Shown: positions 1 through 7,468 of the stretch, in pieces
How positions within the stretch are numbered: the first letter of the stretch is position 1
Layout of the letters: each line of letters opens with the position of its first letter
Assembly (NCBI GenBank): GCA_044375105.1
Contig: JBILNK010000138.1
Span: 1-11,764, forward strand
Direction of reading: 5' to 3'
DNA from: JBIKLM01 sp044375105
GTDB taxonomy: Bacteria; Planctomycetota; UBA1135; GCA-002686595
DNA: 11,764 bases
The notes under the pieces: model-generated
What the model saw: the letters and a program-made list of their open reading frames with translations, nothing else
What the model was told of the DNA's origin: nothing
Database searches by the model: none
Program-made: the position numbers and the translations under genes

Positions 1-1
1 G

Positions 2-217
2 GACCTGCGCTTCCACTATCGCGAATTCGCGGCCTTCACCGGCCGCTGCCGCTTCCAGGGCTGCCTGCACGACCACGAGCCGGGCTGCGCCCTGGCCGAG
101 GCGGTCGAAGCCGGCCGATTGGCGCCCTCGCGCTATCTGTCCTACGTGGAGCTCTTGGACGAGATCGAGGCCCCGCCGGAGGACGTGGAAACCGTCGGCG
201 AAACCGGGGACGAGTGA
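2..217 (+). CDS. rsgA: Ribosome small-subunit-dependent GTPase A, C-terminal fragment (cut by window edge)
   Basis: The frame is open from the window edge and gives 71 residues before TGA. The fragment shows the C-terminal zinc-binding region of RsgA/YjeQ: a CRFQGC-LH-DHEPGC block in which C16, C21, H23 and C29 (fragment numbering) have the C-x4-C-x-H-x5-C spacing of the family's zinc ligands. It is followed by the AVEAGRLAPSRYLSYVELL helix that normally ends the protein. RsgA is a circularly permuted GTPase that acts in the cytoplasm in late 30S subunit maturation. The GTPase and OB domains lie outside the window. An acidic tail of about 16 residues follows the conserved part. The gene converges on the next one, and its TGA is the left end of an inverted repeat. 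Identification is confident; the start is not visible. Confidence 0.92.
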   Translation, partial: DLRFHYREFAAFTGRCRFQGCLHDHEPGCALAEAVEAGRLAPSRYLSYVELLDEIEAPPEDVETVGETGDE

Positions 218-274
218 GCCCGCGCCCGCGGGGCCGGCGCGCGCGCCAGCGCCCGGGCGCTGGGGGCGGGCTCA
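215..274. terminator. Inverted repeat holding both stop codons; candidate bidirectional terminator
   Basis: Bases 215-223 (TGAGCCCGC) are the exact reverse complement of 266-274 (GCGGGCTCA). The outer three bases of each arm are the stop codons of rsgA (+) and of the anchored repeat protein (-). Inside lies an 18-bp perfect palindrome, 246-263 (CCAGCGCCCGGGCGCTGG). No T-tract follows on either strand, so this is not a textbook intrinsic terminator. A role in ending both convergent transcripts is inferred from position and symmetry. Confidence 0.45.
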
Positions 275-3200
275 ATCCGCCAGCACCAGCGTTTGGGCGT
301 GGCTCTGGCCGGGCTCGAGGGTCAGGTCCAAGCGTCCTTGGCGGCCCCCGACCTGGAGTTCGGCGCGATAGCGCCCGTGGGGCAGGCCCCGCAGCGCCAG
401 CCGCCCGAGGCCATCGCTGAGCCCCGGGTCCTCCAGCAGGCCGCTTGCGATCCAGGACTCGAGCTCCCCGAGGCCCTCGAGGGATCCGAGCCGCGGGCGC
501 TGACCGGGCAGCGGCGAGCCGTCGGCGGCCAGCAAGCGCAGCTCGAGGTCGGCCACGCGGCGCAGCTGGAGCTCGAGGGGCTCGACCGGCAGATCGAGCT
601 CGCGCTTGATCGGAAAACGGCCGGGGGCCGCGGCCTCGAAGCGGTAACGGCCTGCGCCGAGGTTGTGGATCTCGAGCTGCCGGCTCTGCTGCGAGAAGCC
701 CACGCTGTGGGTCCAGCGCGTCGGCGGCGCGTAGAGTTCGCACTGCACCCCGCCCAGCGGCGTCTGGCCGTCGAGCAGGCGGATGAACAGGGCATGCTCG
801 GGGCGGAACTCGAGCTCGATCACCTGGCCGGGCTGGCGCGGGCCGATCGGCTCGTAGGTCTGGATCGAGCTGTCCCGCCCATTGACCTGCACGAGCACGG
901 GCACGTCGAGAGCCAGCTCGAGCGGCACCTGGCCGGCCGCATCGCTGGCCAGGGTCAACAGGGACACCGGTCGGCCGTCGGGGCCGAGCGGATAGACCAC
1001 CACGGAGACCCCGGCCACGGGCTCGCGCTGGCCGTCCAGCAAGCGCAACCGCGGCGGATCCTCGGCCAGGACGATGCGCGCGCTGGCCGGTCCCTCGGCG
1101 GAGCGCAGCGAGACGCTGCCCCCCAAGGGTCCATTGCTGAGCTGCAGCAGGTACTCGGTGCCGCGCGGGGGCTGGCGGAAGCGCACCGTGGAGGTCGGCT
1201 TGGTGATCCCCAGGGAGCGCATCCAGCTGTATCCGCCGGTGAAGAAGCCGGTGCCGAGCACGCCGGTGGCCTCCACGGGCTCGCCGGAAACGTCCACGAA
1301 TTCCACCGTCAACGGCTCGCCGGGTCGCTCCTCCAGCTCGACCCGCTGGTCGCCGCCGCGCACGGTCGAAACCGCGTAATCCCGCGAATCGTCCGCGGCG
1401 TAGAGCATGAACTCCGCAGCCGCCTGGCGCAGGGGCACGCTGGCCAGTCCCTCGGGAGAAAAACCCGTCCAGTGGTAATCGCCCTGGTCGGGGCGCACCA
1501 AACCAAGGTCATAACCCTGATAAGCGCCGCTCTCGGCGCCGAACAGGCGCAGCTCGACGCGCCGCACCTGCCGCAGATAGACCTCGCCGAAATCGTGGAA
1601 ACCGCGCGGATCCAGGTAGGCGGTCCATTGAATCGACTGGTAACCGGGGATCGAGAAGCGCGCCGCGGCGGTCTTGCCGAAGGTCGGGCCCAGCTCGAAG
1701 CGGCCCTCCGCATCGGTGCGCACGGGCGGATCGACCTCGGCAGACTGGTCCGAATTGGTCTCGGCCTGCAGCTTGGCCACCTGCACCCCGGCGAGCGGCT
1801 CGCCGGTCAGGGCCGAATAGACCACGCCGCGGCCGGTCAGGGGCTCGCCCAGGGGCACCTCGATCTCGAGCGGCAGCTCGGCCGACTCGAGCTGATAGCC
1901 CGCGGGCAGGCTGACCGACAGATCGCCTTCCATGGCCACGATGCGGCCCTCGCCCTGGGGCACCCCTTCGAGCAGGCTCCAGCCCTCGGCATCCGGCGCG
2001 GCGTCGAAGCGCAGGGGCGAGCGCGGCGCCTGGCGCAGCCAGACCGCATAGCGTGCGATCGGCGCGGGCTGGCCGTCGCGGGTGGCGCGCACGCGCAGGC
2101 TGCCGGAGCGGAACAGGGTCAGGGTGCGCCGCAGGTCGTGCTGATCCGCCTGCAGGGTCAGCGGCGACAGGAGCACGCGGGCGAAGCCCTCGGCGACGAT
2201 CTCGAGCGTGAGCGGCTCGCCGATCGGCAGGTGCTCGAAGCGCGCCTGGCCGTCCTCGAGGGTCGGGAAGCTGAACAGGACCTCGGGCGGTTCGAGCCGC
2301 GTCCAGGTCACCTGGGCGTTCGGGACGCCGCGGCGCTCGCCGCCCTCGCGAACGATGGCCTGCACGTTCTGGGCGATGGCGGCGCGGGCTTCGAAAGCCA
2401 GCTCGAGCCGTGCGCCGGGCCCCGGGACAGCGCGCTCGATCGGCGCGGCGAACAGGCGCTCGGCCGAGAGCTCGGCGCGCAGGCGCGTCGCGCCCGCGGG
2501 CCAGGGGCGCTCGACGCTGGCGCGGCCCTCGGCATCGAGGCGCACCGACTCGAGCGGCAGCCAGGGCCCCGCCGGGCCCGCGGCCAAGAGCCGCACGGTC
2601 GGCTCAGACGGCAGGCTACCGGGCTCGGCCGCCACGCGCAGATCGAGGCGCAGCGGCGCCGCCGGCTGGAGCTCCACGTCGCCGTCGCCCTCGAGGGTGC
2701 ACAGCGCCACGCTGCGCTCGCCCTCCAGCAGGACCAGCAACTGGGGGCCGCCGAAGGCGTGCAGGCGGCAGGAGCCGTCGTCCGAGAGCCCGTAGCGGCG
2801 CACCAGCGCGTAGCGCGCGGTGCGCTCGGGCGCGTTGAAGCCGCCCTCGGCCGCAAGCGGCAGCGCCAGCTGCACGAGCGAGAAGGCGGCCCGCTCCGCA
2901 CCGGCCGGCAGGCGCACGCGGGCCAGCCCGCCCCGCCCGGGCTCGAGGCGCAGCTCCGCGCCGGCCCAGGCACCCGGCTCCCCGGCTTTGGGCTTGATGG
3001 CCAGCCGCGGCAGGTGCTCCGCGTGGGTGACCCACAGGAGGCCGAACTGCGTCTGTCCGGCGCGATCCGGCGCCAGACCGTCCGCGTCGCTCCCATCGAG
3101 CTGCCGGTCCTTGGCCAGGCTCAGCTCGCGATCCGCTGCACCGAAGCGCTCGAGCAGCGCGATTTCGGTCCAGGCGCGCGGGAGATCGTCGGCCGTGAGC

Positions 3201-3610
3201 GCCTCCCAGCTGAGCAGCGCCCCGGCGATCGGCCTGCCGTCCGCGGAGCAGACCCGCAGCTGGCCGGGCGGGGGCGCAGCGGGCTCGGCCGAGCGGCGCT
3301 GCTCCGGCGCGTCCAACCCCGCGCGCGGCTGGGCGGCGATGCTCTCGGCACCCAGCTCGGCCTCGGCGGCGGGTGACGCCTGCGCCGCGGCCACGGCGGG
3401 CGCCGGCTCGGACGCCGCGGGGGAAGCGGCCGGGGCCGCGGGCTGCGGTGCCGCGGGATTCGACGGGGTGGCCTGCCGCTCTGAAGCGCCGAAGAACAGC
3501 AGCCAACCCAGGGCCAGCGGGATCAGCAGGAGCAGGCCGGCGGCGATGGGGGCAAGGCGGCCGGAGCGGGCGCCATGGGAAGCGCGGGGGCGGAGGTCGT
3601 GGCCGTGCAT
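272..3610 (-). CDS. Large N-terminally anchored protein with carboxypeptidase-regulatory-like beta repeats
   Basis: The protein has 1112 residues. The frame is open up to 3817, but I chose the ATG at 3610 because it gives a clean signal anchor: a basic N-terminus (R7, R9, R15, R18), then a hydrophobic segment at about 20-41 (APIAAGLLLLIPLALGWLLF). An Ala/Pro/Glu-rich linker fills about 42-115. The rest is beta-rich. Residues 593-641 look like a carboxypeptidase-regulatory-like domain: GRGVVYSALTGEPLAGVQV, later TDAEGRFELGP. Related openings of the form L-x-L-R-L-L-D-G-x-x-x-P recur near 766, 854, 941 and 1022. I see no catalytic domain. The probable role is an envelope scaffold, adhesin-like or binding protein; this is inference. 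No Shine-Dalgarno precedes the ATG. It diverges from the S10 peptidase gene. A 1027-residue frame on the opposite strand is a GC shadow. Confidence 0.82.
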   Translation of the reverse strand: MHGHDLRPRASHGARSGRLAPIAAGLLLLIPLALGWLLFFGASERQATPSNPAAPQPAAPAASPAASEPAPAVAAAQASPAAEAELGAESIAAQPRAGLDAPEQRRSAEPAAPPPGQLRVCSADGRPIAGALLSWEALTADDLPRAWTEIALLERFGAADRELSLAKDRQLDGSDADGLAPDRAGQTQFGLLWVTHAEHLPRLAIKPKAGEPGAWAGAELRLEPGRGGLARVRLPAGAERAAFSLVQLALPLAAEGGFNAPERTARYALVRRYGLSDDGSCRLHAFGGPQLLVLLEGERSVALCTLEGDGDVELQPAAPLRLDLRVAAEPGSLPSEPTVRLLAAGPAGPWLPLESVRLDAEGRASVERPWPAGATRLRAELSAERLFAAPIERAVPGPGARLELAFEARAAIAQNVQAIVREGGERRGVPNAQVTWTRLEPPEVLFSFPTLEDGQARFEHLPIGEPLTLEIVAEGFARVLLSPLTLQADQHDLRRTLTLFRSGSLRVRATRDGQPAPIARYAVWLRQAPRSPLRFDAAPDAEGWSLLEGVPQGEGRIVAMEGDLSVSLPAGYQLESAELPLEIEVPLGEPLTGRGVVYSALTGEPLAGVQVAKLQAETNSDQSAEVDPPVRTDAEGRFELGPTFGKTAAARFSIPGYQSIQWTAYLDPRGFHDFGEVYLRQVRRVELRLFGAESGAYQGYDLGLVRPDQGDYHWTGFSPEGLASVPLRQAAAEFMLYAADDSRDYAVSTVRGGDQRVELEERPGEPLTVEFVDVSGEPVEATGVLGTGFFTGGYSWMRSLGITKPTSTVRFRQPPRGTEYLLQLSNGPLGGSVSLRSAEGPASARIVLAEDPPRLRLLDGQREPVAGVSVVVYPLGPDGRPVSLLTLASDAAGQVPLELALDVPVLVQVNGRDSSIQTYEPIGPRQPGQVIELEFRPEHALFIRLLDGQTPLGGVQCELYAPPTRWTHSVGFSQQSRQLEIHNLGAGRYRFEAAAPGRFPIKRELDLPVEPLELQLRRVADLELRLLAADGSPLPGQRPRLGSLEGLGELESWIASGLLEDPGLSDGLGRLALRGLPHGRYRAELQVGGRQGRLDLTLEPGQSHAQTLVLAD

Positions 3611-3881
3611 GCGAGACTCGGGTCCGAGGGAAATGGGCGAGATCGCAAAGGATAGGGCGCTCGCAGGGCCGCTGGGGAAGCCCGCCGGTCGGACCACGCC
3701 AGCAGCGGGCCGGCGCCGGGGCCCGCCCAGCGCCGCAAGCCCCGCCCGTCCCAGGATTTCGGCATCCAGCGTCGGCGCTCCGCCGCCCGCGGAGGCCGCC
3801 GCCCTTACACAACCCATACAAAGCGCTGGCCCGCGCCGAATCGCGGTTTAGCCTCACGCAGATCCCACGCCCTTCCGCCCC
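3611..3881. promoter_or_regulatory. Divergent intergenic region between the anchored repeat protein and the S10 peptidase
   Basis: These 271 bp must hold the promoters of both flanking genes if the chosen starts are right. I see no sigma70-type -35/-10 pair with good spacing on either strand. The least GC-rich spot is 3804-3822 (TTACACAACCCATACAAAG). A GC hairpin with 7-bp arms lies at 3705-3711 and 3720-3726 around GGCGCC. On the minus strand the frame of the upstream gene stays open through most of this region, so an earlier start is possible though less likely. Confidence 0.35.
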
Positions 3882-5447
3882 ATGCCGATCCGATCGCCGT
3901 CCGCGTCCGCGAGCCTCCTGAGCCTGCTCCTGCTGCTGGTGGCCTCCCCGGCACGAGCGAGCGCCGCCCAGGCCGACGCGCCCCCGGCGCCCGCCGCGGC
4001 CGGCGAACCCGCGAAAGCGACCGACGAGCCGGCCCCGGTGCTGCGCAGCGCCCAGGTCGAAACGCCCTCCGGCACGCTCCAGTACGAAACCCTGACCGGC
4101 ACCTTGCCGCTTTCGACCGAAACGGGCGAGCCGCGCGCCCGGGTGTTTTTCGTTTATTACCGGCTGAAGGGTCAGGGGCCCGAGCGCCCGCTGACGGTCA
4201 GCTTCAACGGCGGCCCCGGGTCCTCCTCGGTCTGGCTGCACCTGGGCATCTTCGGCCCGCGGCGGATCGATCTGGGGCCAGAGGGCTTCGAGCTGCGCCG
4301 CCCCTATGCGCTGATGCCGAATCCGCACACGCTGCTGGCCCACAGCGACGTGGTCTTCGTCGATCCGGTCACGACCGGCTTCTCGCGGGCCGAGAAGGGC
4401 GTCGATGCGAGCGAATTCCACGGCGTCGAAGAAGACATCAACGCCGTCGGCCAATTCGTGCGCCTGTTCCTGGCGCGCCAACAGCGCTGGAGCTCGCCGC
4501 TGTTCCTGGCGGGCGAGAGCTACGGCACCACCCGCGCCGCCCTGCTCTGCAACCATCTGCAGGAGCGCTACGGCATCTACCCGAGCGGCCTGGTGCTGGT
4601 CTCCTCGATCCTCAACTTCCAGACCGCGCGCTTCGATTCGGGCAACGACCTGCCCTATGCCCTGTTCCTGCCGACCTACACCGCCCTGGCGGCCTTCCAC
4701 GGGCGCCTCGCTCCCGAGTTGACCGCGGACCTGCCCACGACCCTGCGCGAAGTCGAAGAGTTCGCGCGCGGCGAATACAGCCTGGCGCTGATGCGCGGCG
4801 ACCGGCTGCCGCCGGAGCAGCGCGCCGCCCTGGCCAGCAAGCTCTCGCGCTACACCGGACTGGCGGAGGACTACGTGCGGTCCAGCAACCTGCGCATCTC
4901 GATCCAGCGCTTCGTCAAGGAGCTGCGGCGCGACGAGGGCCTGACCATCGGTCGACTGGATGGCCGCTACCTGGGCAGCGACCGCGACAGCGCCGGCGAG
5001 AACTACGAATACGATCCCTCCTACGCGGCGATCTACGGCCCCTATGCGATGGCCATGAACGACTACGTGCGCCGCGAGCTGGGTTTCGAGAGCGACCTAC
5101 CCTACGAGATCCTGACCTCGCGGGTTCAGCCCTGGAGCTATCGCGGCAGCCAGAACGTGTACCTGAACGCCGCCGAGCCCCTGCGCGCGGCCCTCTCGCG
5201 CAACCGCAGCCTCAAGGTCCACGTGGCCAGCGGGCTCCACGACCTGGCCACGCCCTACTTCGCCACCGAATACACCTTCGACCACCTCAATCTGCCGGCC
5301 GAGCTGGCCGCCAACATCAGCCACAGCCGCTACGCCGCCGGCCACATGATGTACGTGAAGCAGAGCTGCCTCGAGGAGCTCGCGGCCAACCTGGGTCGCT
5401 TCTACGCCGAAACCCTGGCCGCCGGGCGGACAGCAAAAGGCCGCTGA
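3882..5447 (+). CDS. Exported S10-family serine carboxypeptidase-like protein
   Basis: The 521-residue protein has a Sec-type signal peptide (MPIRS, then a Leu-rich core at about 11-20, probable cleavage after ARASA near 28), followed by an Ala/Pro-rich linker to about 52. Peptidase family S10 motifs appear in order: the oxyanion-hole loop NGGPGSSS at 109-116, the nucleophile elbow GESYG with Ser213, GLHDLATPY with likely catalytic Asp454, and AAGHMMY with likely catalytic His488. So the Ser-Asp-His triad appears intact. Family members have an alpha/beta-hydrolase fold and remove C-terminal amino acids from peptides; bacterial forms of about 500 residues like this are common and mostly untested. 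The likely site is the periplasm or cell surface. The ATG at 3882 gives a complete signal peptide, but no Shine-Dalgarno is seen. It stands alone on its strand. Confidence 0.93.
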   Translation: MPIRSPSASASLLSLLLLLVASPARASAAQADAPPAPAAAGEPAKATDEPAPVLRSAQVETPSGTLQYETLTGTLPLSTETGEPRARVFFVYYRLKGQGPERPLTVSFNGGPGSSSVWLHLGIFGPRRIDLGPEGFELRRPYALMPNPHTLLAHSDVVFVDPVTTGFSRAEKGVDASEFHGVEEDINAVGQFVRLFLARQQRWSSPLFLAGESYGTTRAALLCNHLQERYGIYPSGLVLVSSILNFQTARFDSGNDLPYALFLPTYTALAAFHGRLAPELTADLPTTLREVEEFARGEYSLALMRGDRLPPEQRAALASKLSRYTGLAEDYVRSSNLRISIQRFVKELRRDEGLTIGRLDGRYLGSDRDSAGENYEYDPSYAAIYGPYAMAMNDYVRRELGFESDLPYEILTSRVQPWSYRGSQNVYLNAAEPLRAALSRNRSLKVHVASGLHDLATPYFATEYTFDHLNLPAELAANISHSRYAAGHMMYVKQSCLEELAANLGRFYAETLAAGRTAKGR

Positions 5448-5456
5448 CAGCACCCT

Positions 5457-5477
5457 GGCGCCCGGCGCCCGGCGCCC
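5457..5477. repeat. Three perfect tandem copies of GGCGCCC
   Basis: Copies are at 5457-5463, 5464-5470 and 5471-5477, directly after the S10 gene in the 82-bp gap between two convergent genes. A short 6-bp inverted repeat follows (5484-5489 with 5498-5503). This may form part of a 3'-end structure or simply reflect slippage in GC-rich DNA. Confidence 0.6.
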
Positions 5478-5523
5478 GCGGCCGGCGGGGGCCCGATCCC
5501 GCCCTGCGATCCCAGTCGGACCG

Positions 5524-5564
5524 GCCGGCTCAGCTCGAGAAGTCGTAGATGTAGCTGAGCCGGC
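5524..5564. terminator. 12-bp perfect inverted repeat over the stop codon of the 170-residue gene
   Basis: Bases 5524-5535 (GCCGGCTCAGCT) are the exact reverse complement of 5553-5564 (AGCTGAGCCGGC), with a 17-base loop at 5536-5552. The stop codon of the minus-strand gene (5530-5532) lies in one arm and its final codons in the loop and other arm. It could act as a terminator or 3'-end stabiliser for the folC unit. There is no T-tract, so the function is inferred from position. Confidence 0.45.
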
Positions 5565-6042
5565 GCTTATTGAGGATCACCCAGTCGAGCTTCCCCAGGC
5601 TCTCCAGGTCGCGATCGCCGCTCAGGTTCATGCCGCGCACCTCGGGATTGGTCATCACGAAGAAGCGCTTGGTGGCCTGGTCGTCGATCTCGTAGGAGCC
5701 GGGCCGCACGTTGCCGGCGACCTCGACGTTCAGATTGCCGGTGTAGAATACGCGCACGCGATTCAGGCGGTGTGGCTGCTCGTTGGCCAGACGCGCGATG
5801 GTCGTATCGGTGGTCGAGTCGAGGAACTCGTGGGCCACCAGGATCTCGTCCAGGTTGATGTGCACCAGCGGGGTCTGGATGCGGTCGCGGCTGTTGAGGT
5901 CGATCAGCGTCGCGTCGCGCATCTTGATGAAGTAGCGCCGGTACTCGTCCAGCATCTGGCTGAGGCGAGCGTACTTGTTCTCGATCTGGCCCTTGATGAG
6001 GAAGCTGTCCGTCAGGATCAGATCGGAGACGATCGTCAGCAT
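5530..6042 (-). CDS. Conserved-looking 170-residue protein of unknown function, downstream of folC
   Basis: I do not recognise this protein securely. It starts MLTIVSDLILTDSFLIKGQI and continues ENKYARLSQMLDEYRRYFIKM up to RDATLIDL. This pattern (short strand, xxG, RLSxxL, R-x-F, D-A-x-L-I-D) loosely recalls the uncharacterised DUF6812 family, which I hold as tentative. There is no signal peptide, membrane segment or low-complexity stretch, so it is probably cytoplasmic. It has far fewer Ala, Pro and Gly and more Ile, Asn, Tyr and Lys than its neighbours, as expected of a protein under strong constraint. The ATG at 6042 was chosen because residues before it are Pro/Arg-rich read-through. It lies 44 bp after folC on the same strand, so co-transcription is likely. 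No Shine-Dalgarno is evident. Confidence 0.8.
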   Translation of the reverse strand: MLTIVSDLILTDSFLIKGQIENKYARLSQMLDEYRRYFIKMRDATLIDLNSRDRIQTPLVHINLDEILVAHEFLDSTTDTTIARLANEQPHRLNRVRVFYTGNLNVEVAGNVRPGSYEIDDQATKRFFVMTNPEVRGMNLSGDRDLESLGKLDWVILNKRRLSYIYDFSS

Positions 6043-6086
6043 GGCCAAGGGCGACGGGCGCGGCTCCCCGGGGGGGTGGCAACCGT

Positions 6087-7340
6087 CTAGGGATCGAGGG
6101 TGCGGAGGTGGCGGCGCACGGCGCCGACCAGGTGCAGAGAGCCGGTGACGAGCACCCAGCGGCCGGAGGCCGCGGCGAGCGCCCGTTGGATCGCCACCCG
6201 GGGGTCGGACACGGTTTCCGTGTCCAGGCCGACCTCCGCCGCCTTTGAGGCCAGCTCGGTCGAGGGGGAGGCCAGGCCCTGCCCCACGGATGAACAAAAG
6301 ACCCTTTCGGCGACGCCGCGCAGCAGGCTGAAGAGCGCGGTGTGATCCTTGTCCCGCCCGGCCCCGAAAACCACGCAGGGCCGTCCGGGCAGGCTCGGAT
6401 CGCGGCCGAGCTCGGCCAGCACCGCCGCGAGGGAACCCGGTGTGTGGGCCCCATCGAGCACCAGCGGGATGCCGCCCACGGAAAAACGTTCGAGGCGCCC
6501 GGGCAGGCGCGGGTGGGCGCTTTGGACCCATTCGGCTCGCAGGCGCGCTCCGCCGGCGTCCCGCAGCCCGCGCCGGCCGAGGGCCGCGAGGGCGGCGCCC
6601 GCCAAACGCCGATTCTGGGCCAGCAGGGGCTCGCCCGGCGCCGGGGGCAGGTGCTCCACCGGCACGCCCAGGGCGCGCGCGCGGTCGGCGATCACCTTGC
6701 CGGCCGGATCGGCCGGAGCGAGGCCCGTGATCAGCTCGCAGCCCGGCCACAGGATGCCGGCCTTTTCGGCGGCGATGCGCTCGCGCGTGGGCCCCAGCAC
6801 AGCGGTGTGCTCGAGCTCGATGGTCGTGATCACGCACACGCCCGGCCGCAGCACGTTGGTCGAATCGAGCCGCCCGCCCAGGCCGACCTCGATGGCGGCC
6901 AGGTCCACGCCGGCGTCGCGCAGGGCCAGGAAAGCGGCGGCGGTCAGCACGTCGAACCAGGAGGCCCGCGCCGCGCGCGGATCGAGGCAGTCCTCCTTGG
7001 CGCGCAGGGCGCGCTCGAGCGCGGCCGCCAGGGGCTCGCGCCCGATCGGGTCGCCGCACAGCCGCAGGCGCTCCTCGATCGTCTCCACGTGCGGCGAGGT
7101 GTAGAGACCCGTGCGCAGGCCCGCGGCCAGGGCGCCCTGCTCGACCAGCGCGGCCACGGAGCCCTTGCCCTTGCTGCCGGTGACGTGGACGCTGGTCAGG
7201 GCGCGCTGGGGCTCGCCCAGGGCCGCCATCAGCGCCAGCATCGGCCCGCGATCGACGCGCATGCCGGCGGAGCGGTCGCGCCGCTCCCAATCGATCAGCA
7301 GGTCCAAGCGGGCCAAGATCCGGTCGAGTCGGTCGGTCAC
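6087..7340 (-). CDS. folC: Bifunctional dihydrofolate synthase / folylpolyglutamate synthase
   Basis: The 417-residue protein is the usual length for FolC, a cytoplasmic Mur-ligase-type enzyme that joins glutamate to dihydropteroate and to reduced folates using ATP. Visible motifs: P-loop GSKGKGS at 55-61 (the family usually has GTNGKGS); SPH at 82-84; EVGLGGRLDSTN at 151-162; ELEHTAVLG at 175-183; AEKAGI with Lys193, matching the lysine carbamylated in characterised FPGS; PGRLE at 280-284; LDGAHT at 295-300 (usually DGAHN); FGAGRDKD at 325-332; and VTGSLHLVGAVR at 398-409. The start is the GTG at 7340. The next internal ATG (7262, Met27) would remove the N-terminal helix aligned with other FolC proteins. 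The 170-residue gene follows after 44 bp. A separate folP or other folate genes are not in view. Confidence 0.95.
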   Translation of the reverse strand: MTDRLDRILARLDLLIDWERRDRSAGMRVDRGPMLALMAALGEPQRALTSVHVTGSKGKGSVAALVEQGALAAGLRTGLYTSPHVETIEERLRLCGDPIGREPLAAALERALRAKEDCLDPRAARASWFDVLTAAAFLALRDAGVDLAAIEVGLGGRLDSTNVLRPGVCVITTIELEHTAVLGPTRERIAAEKAGILWPGCELITGLAPADPAGKVIADRARALGVPVEHLPPAPGEPLLAQNRRLAGAALAALGRRGLRDAGGARLRAEWVQSAHPRLPGRLERFSVGGIPLVLDGAHTPGSLAAVLAELGRDPSLPGRPCVVFGAGRDKDHTALFSLLRGVAERVFCSSVGQGLASPSTELASKAAEVGLDTETVSDPRVAIQRALAAASGRWVLVTGSLHLVGAVRRHLRTLDP

Positions 7341-7468
7341 GGGTCGCGGGGTGAGAGCGGGTCGAAGGCGCCGGTCGGGGGCGCCGGTCGGGGGCTCCGG
7401 TCGGGGCCGCCGGCGGGCGCAGCCTACGGCGGCGCCCAGCGCGCGCATGCGGTTAGGATCGCCCCCCG
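7341..7468. promoter_or_regulatory. Divergent intergenic region between folC and the DUF885-like gene
   Basis: This 128-bp gap must serve both divergent genes. It contains three tandem 13-bp repeats (7368-7406). A TAGGA at 7454-7458 sits 10 bases before the GTG at 7469 and is the best candidate ribosome binding site in the window. It overlaps a TTAGGAT that could instead be read as a -10-like element. No convincing -35 partner was found. Confidence 0.35.
7368..7406. repeat. Three tandem 13-bp repeats, GCGCCGGTCGGGG
   Basis: Copies 7368-7380 and 7381-7393 are identical; 7394-7406 differs at one base (GCTCCGGTCGGGG). A partial fourth unit begins at 7407. The 13-bp unit is not a multiple of three, which fits the non-coding placement between folC and the DUF885-like gene. 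It may be an operator with repeated protein-binding sites, or replication slippage. Confidence 0.75.

Noticed and set aside
293..3376. 1027-codon open frame on the plus strand opposite the anchored repeat protein
   Set aside because: Its product is rich in Arg, Gln, Gly, His and Leu without domain patterns, signal or anchor. It is the expected antisense shadow of a high-GC gene whose minus-strand product has a proper anchor and recognisable repeats.
3705..3726. GC hairpin in the divergent gap upstream of the S10 gene
   Set aside because: The 7-bp arms consist only of G and C; easily expected at this composition, and not placed like a terminator.
3611..3817. Upstream extension of the anchored repeat protein to an ATG at 3817
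   Set aside because: It would put about 69 Ala/Gly/Pro-rich residues before a normal basic-plus-hydrophobic signal anchor, and would use up most of the divergent promoter region.
2616..4700. 694-codon minus-strand frame over the S10 gene and the N-terminal part of the anchored protein
   Set aside because: It covers an S10 peptidase with an intact triad on the other strand, and its own product has no family features.
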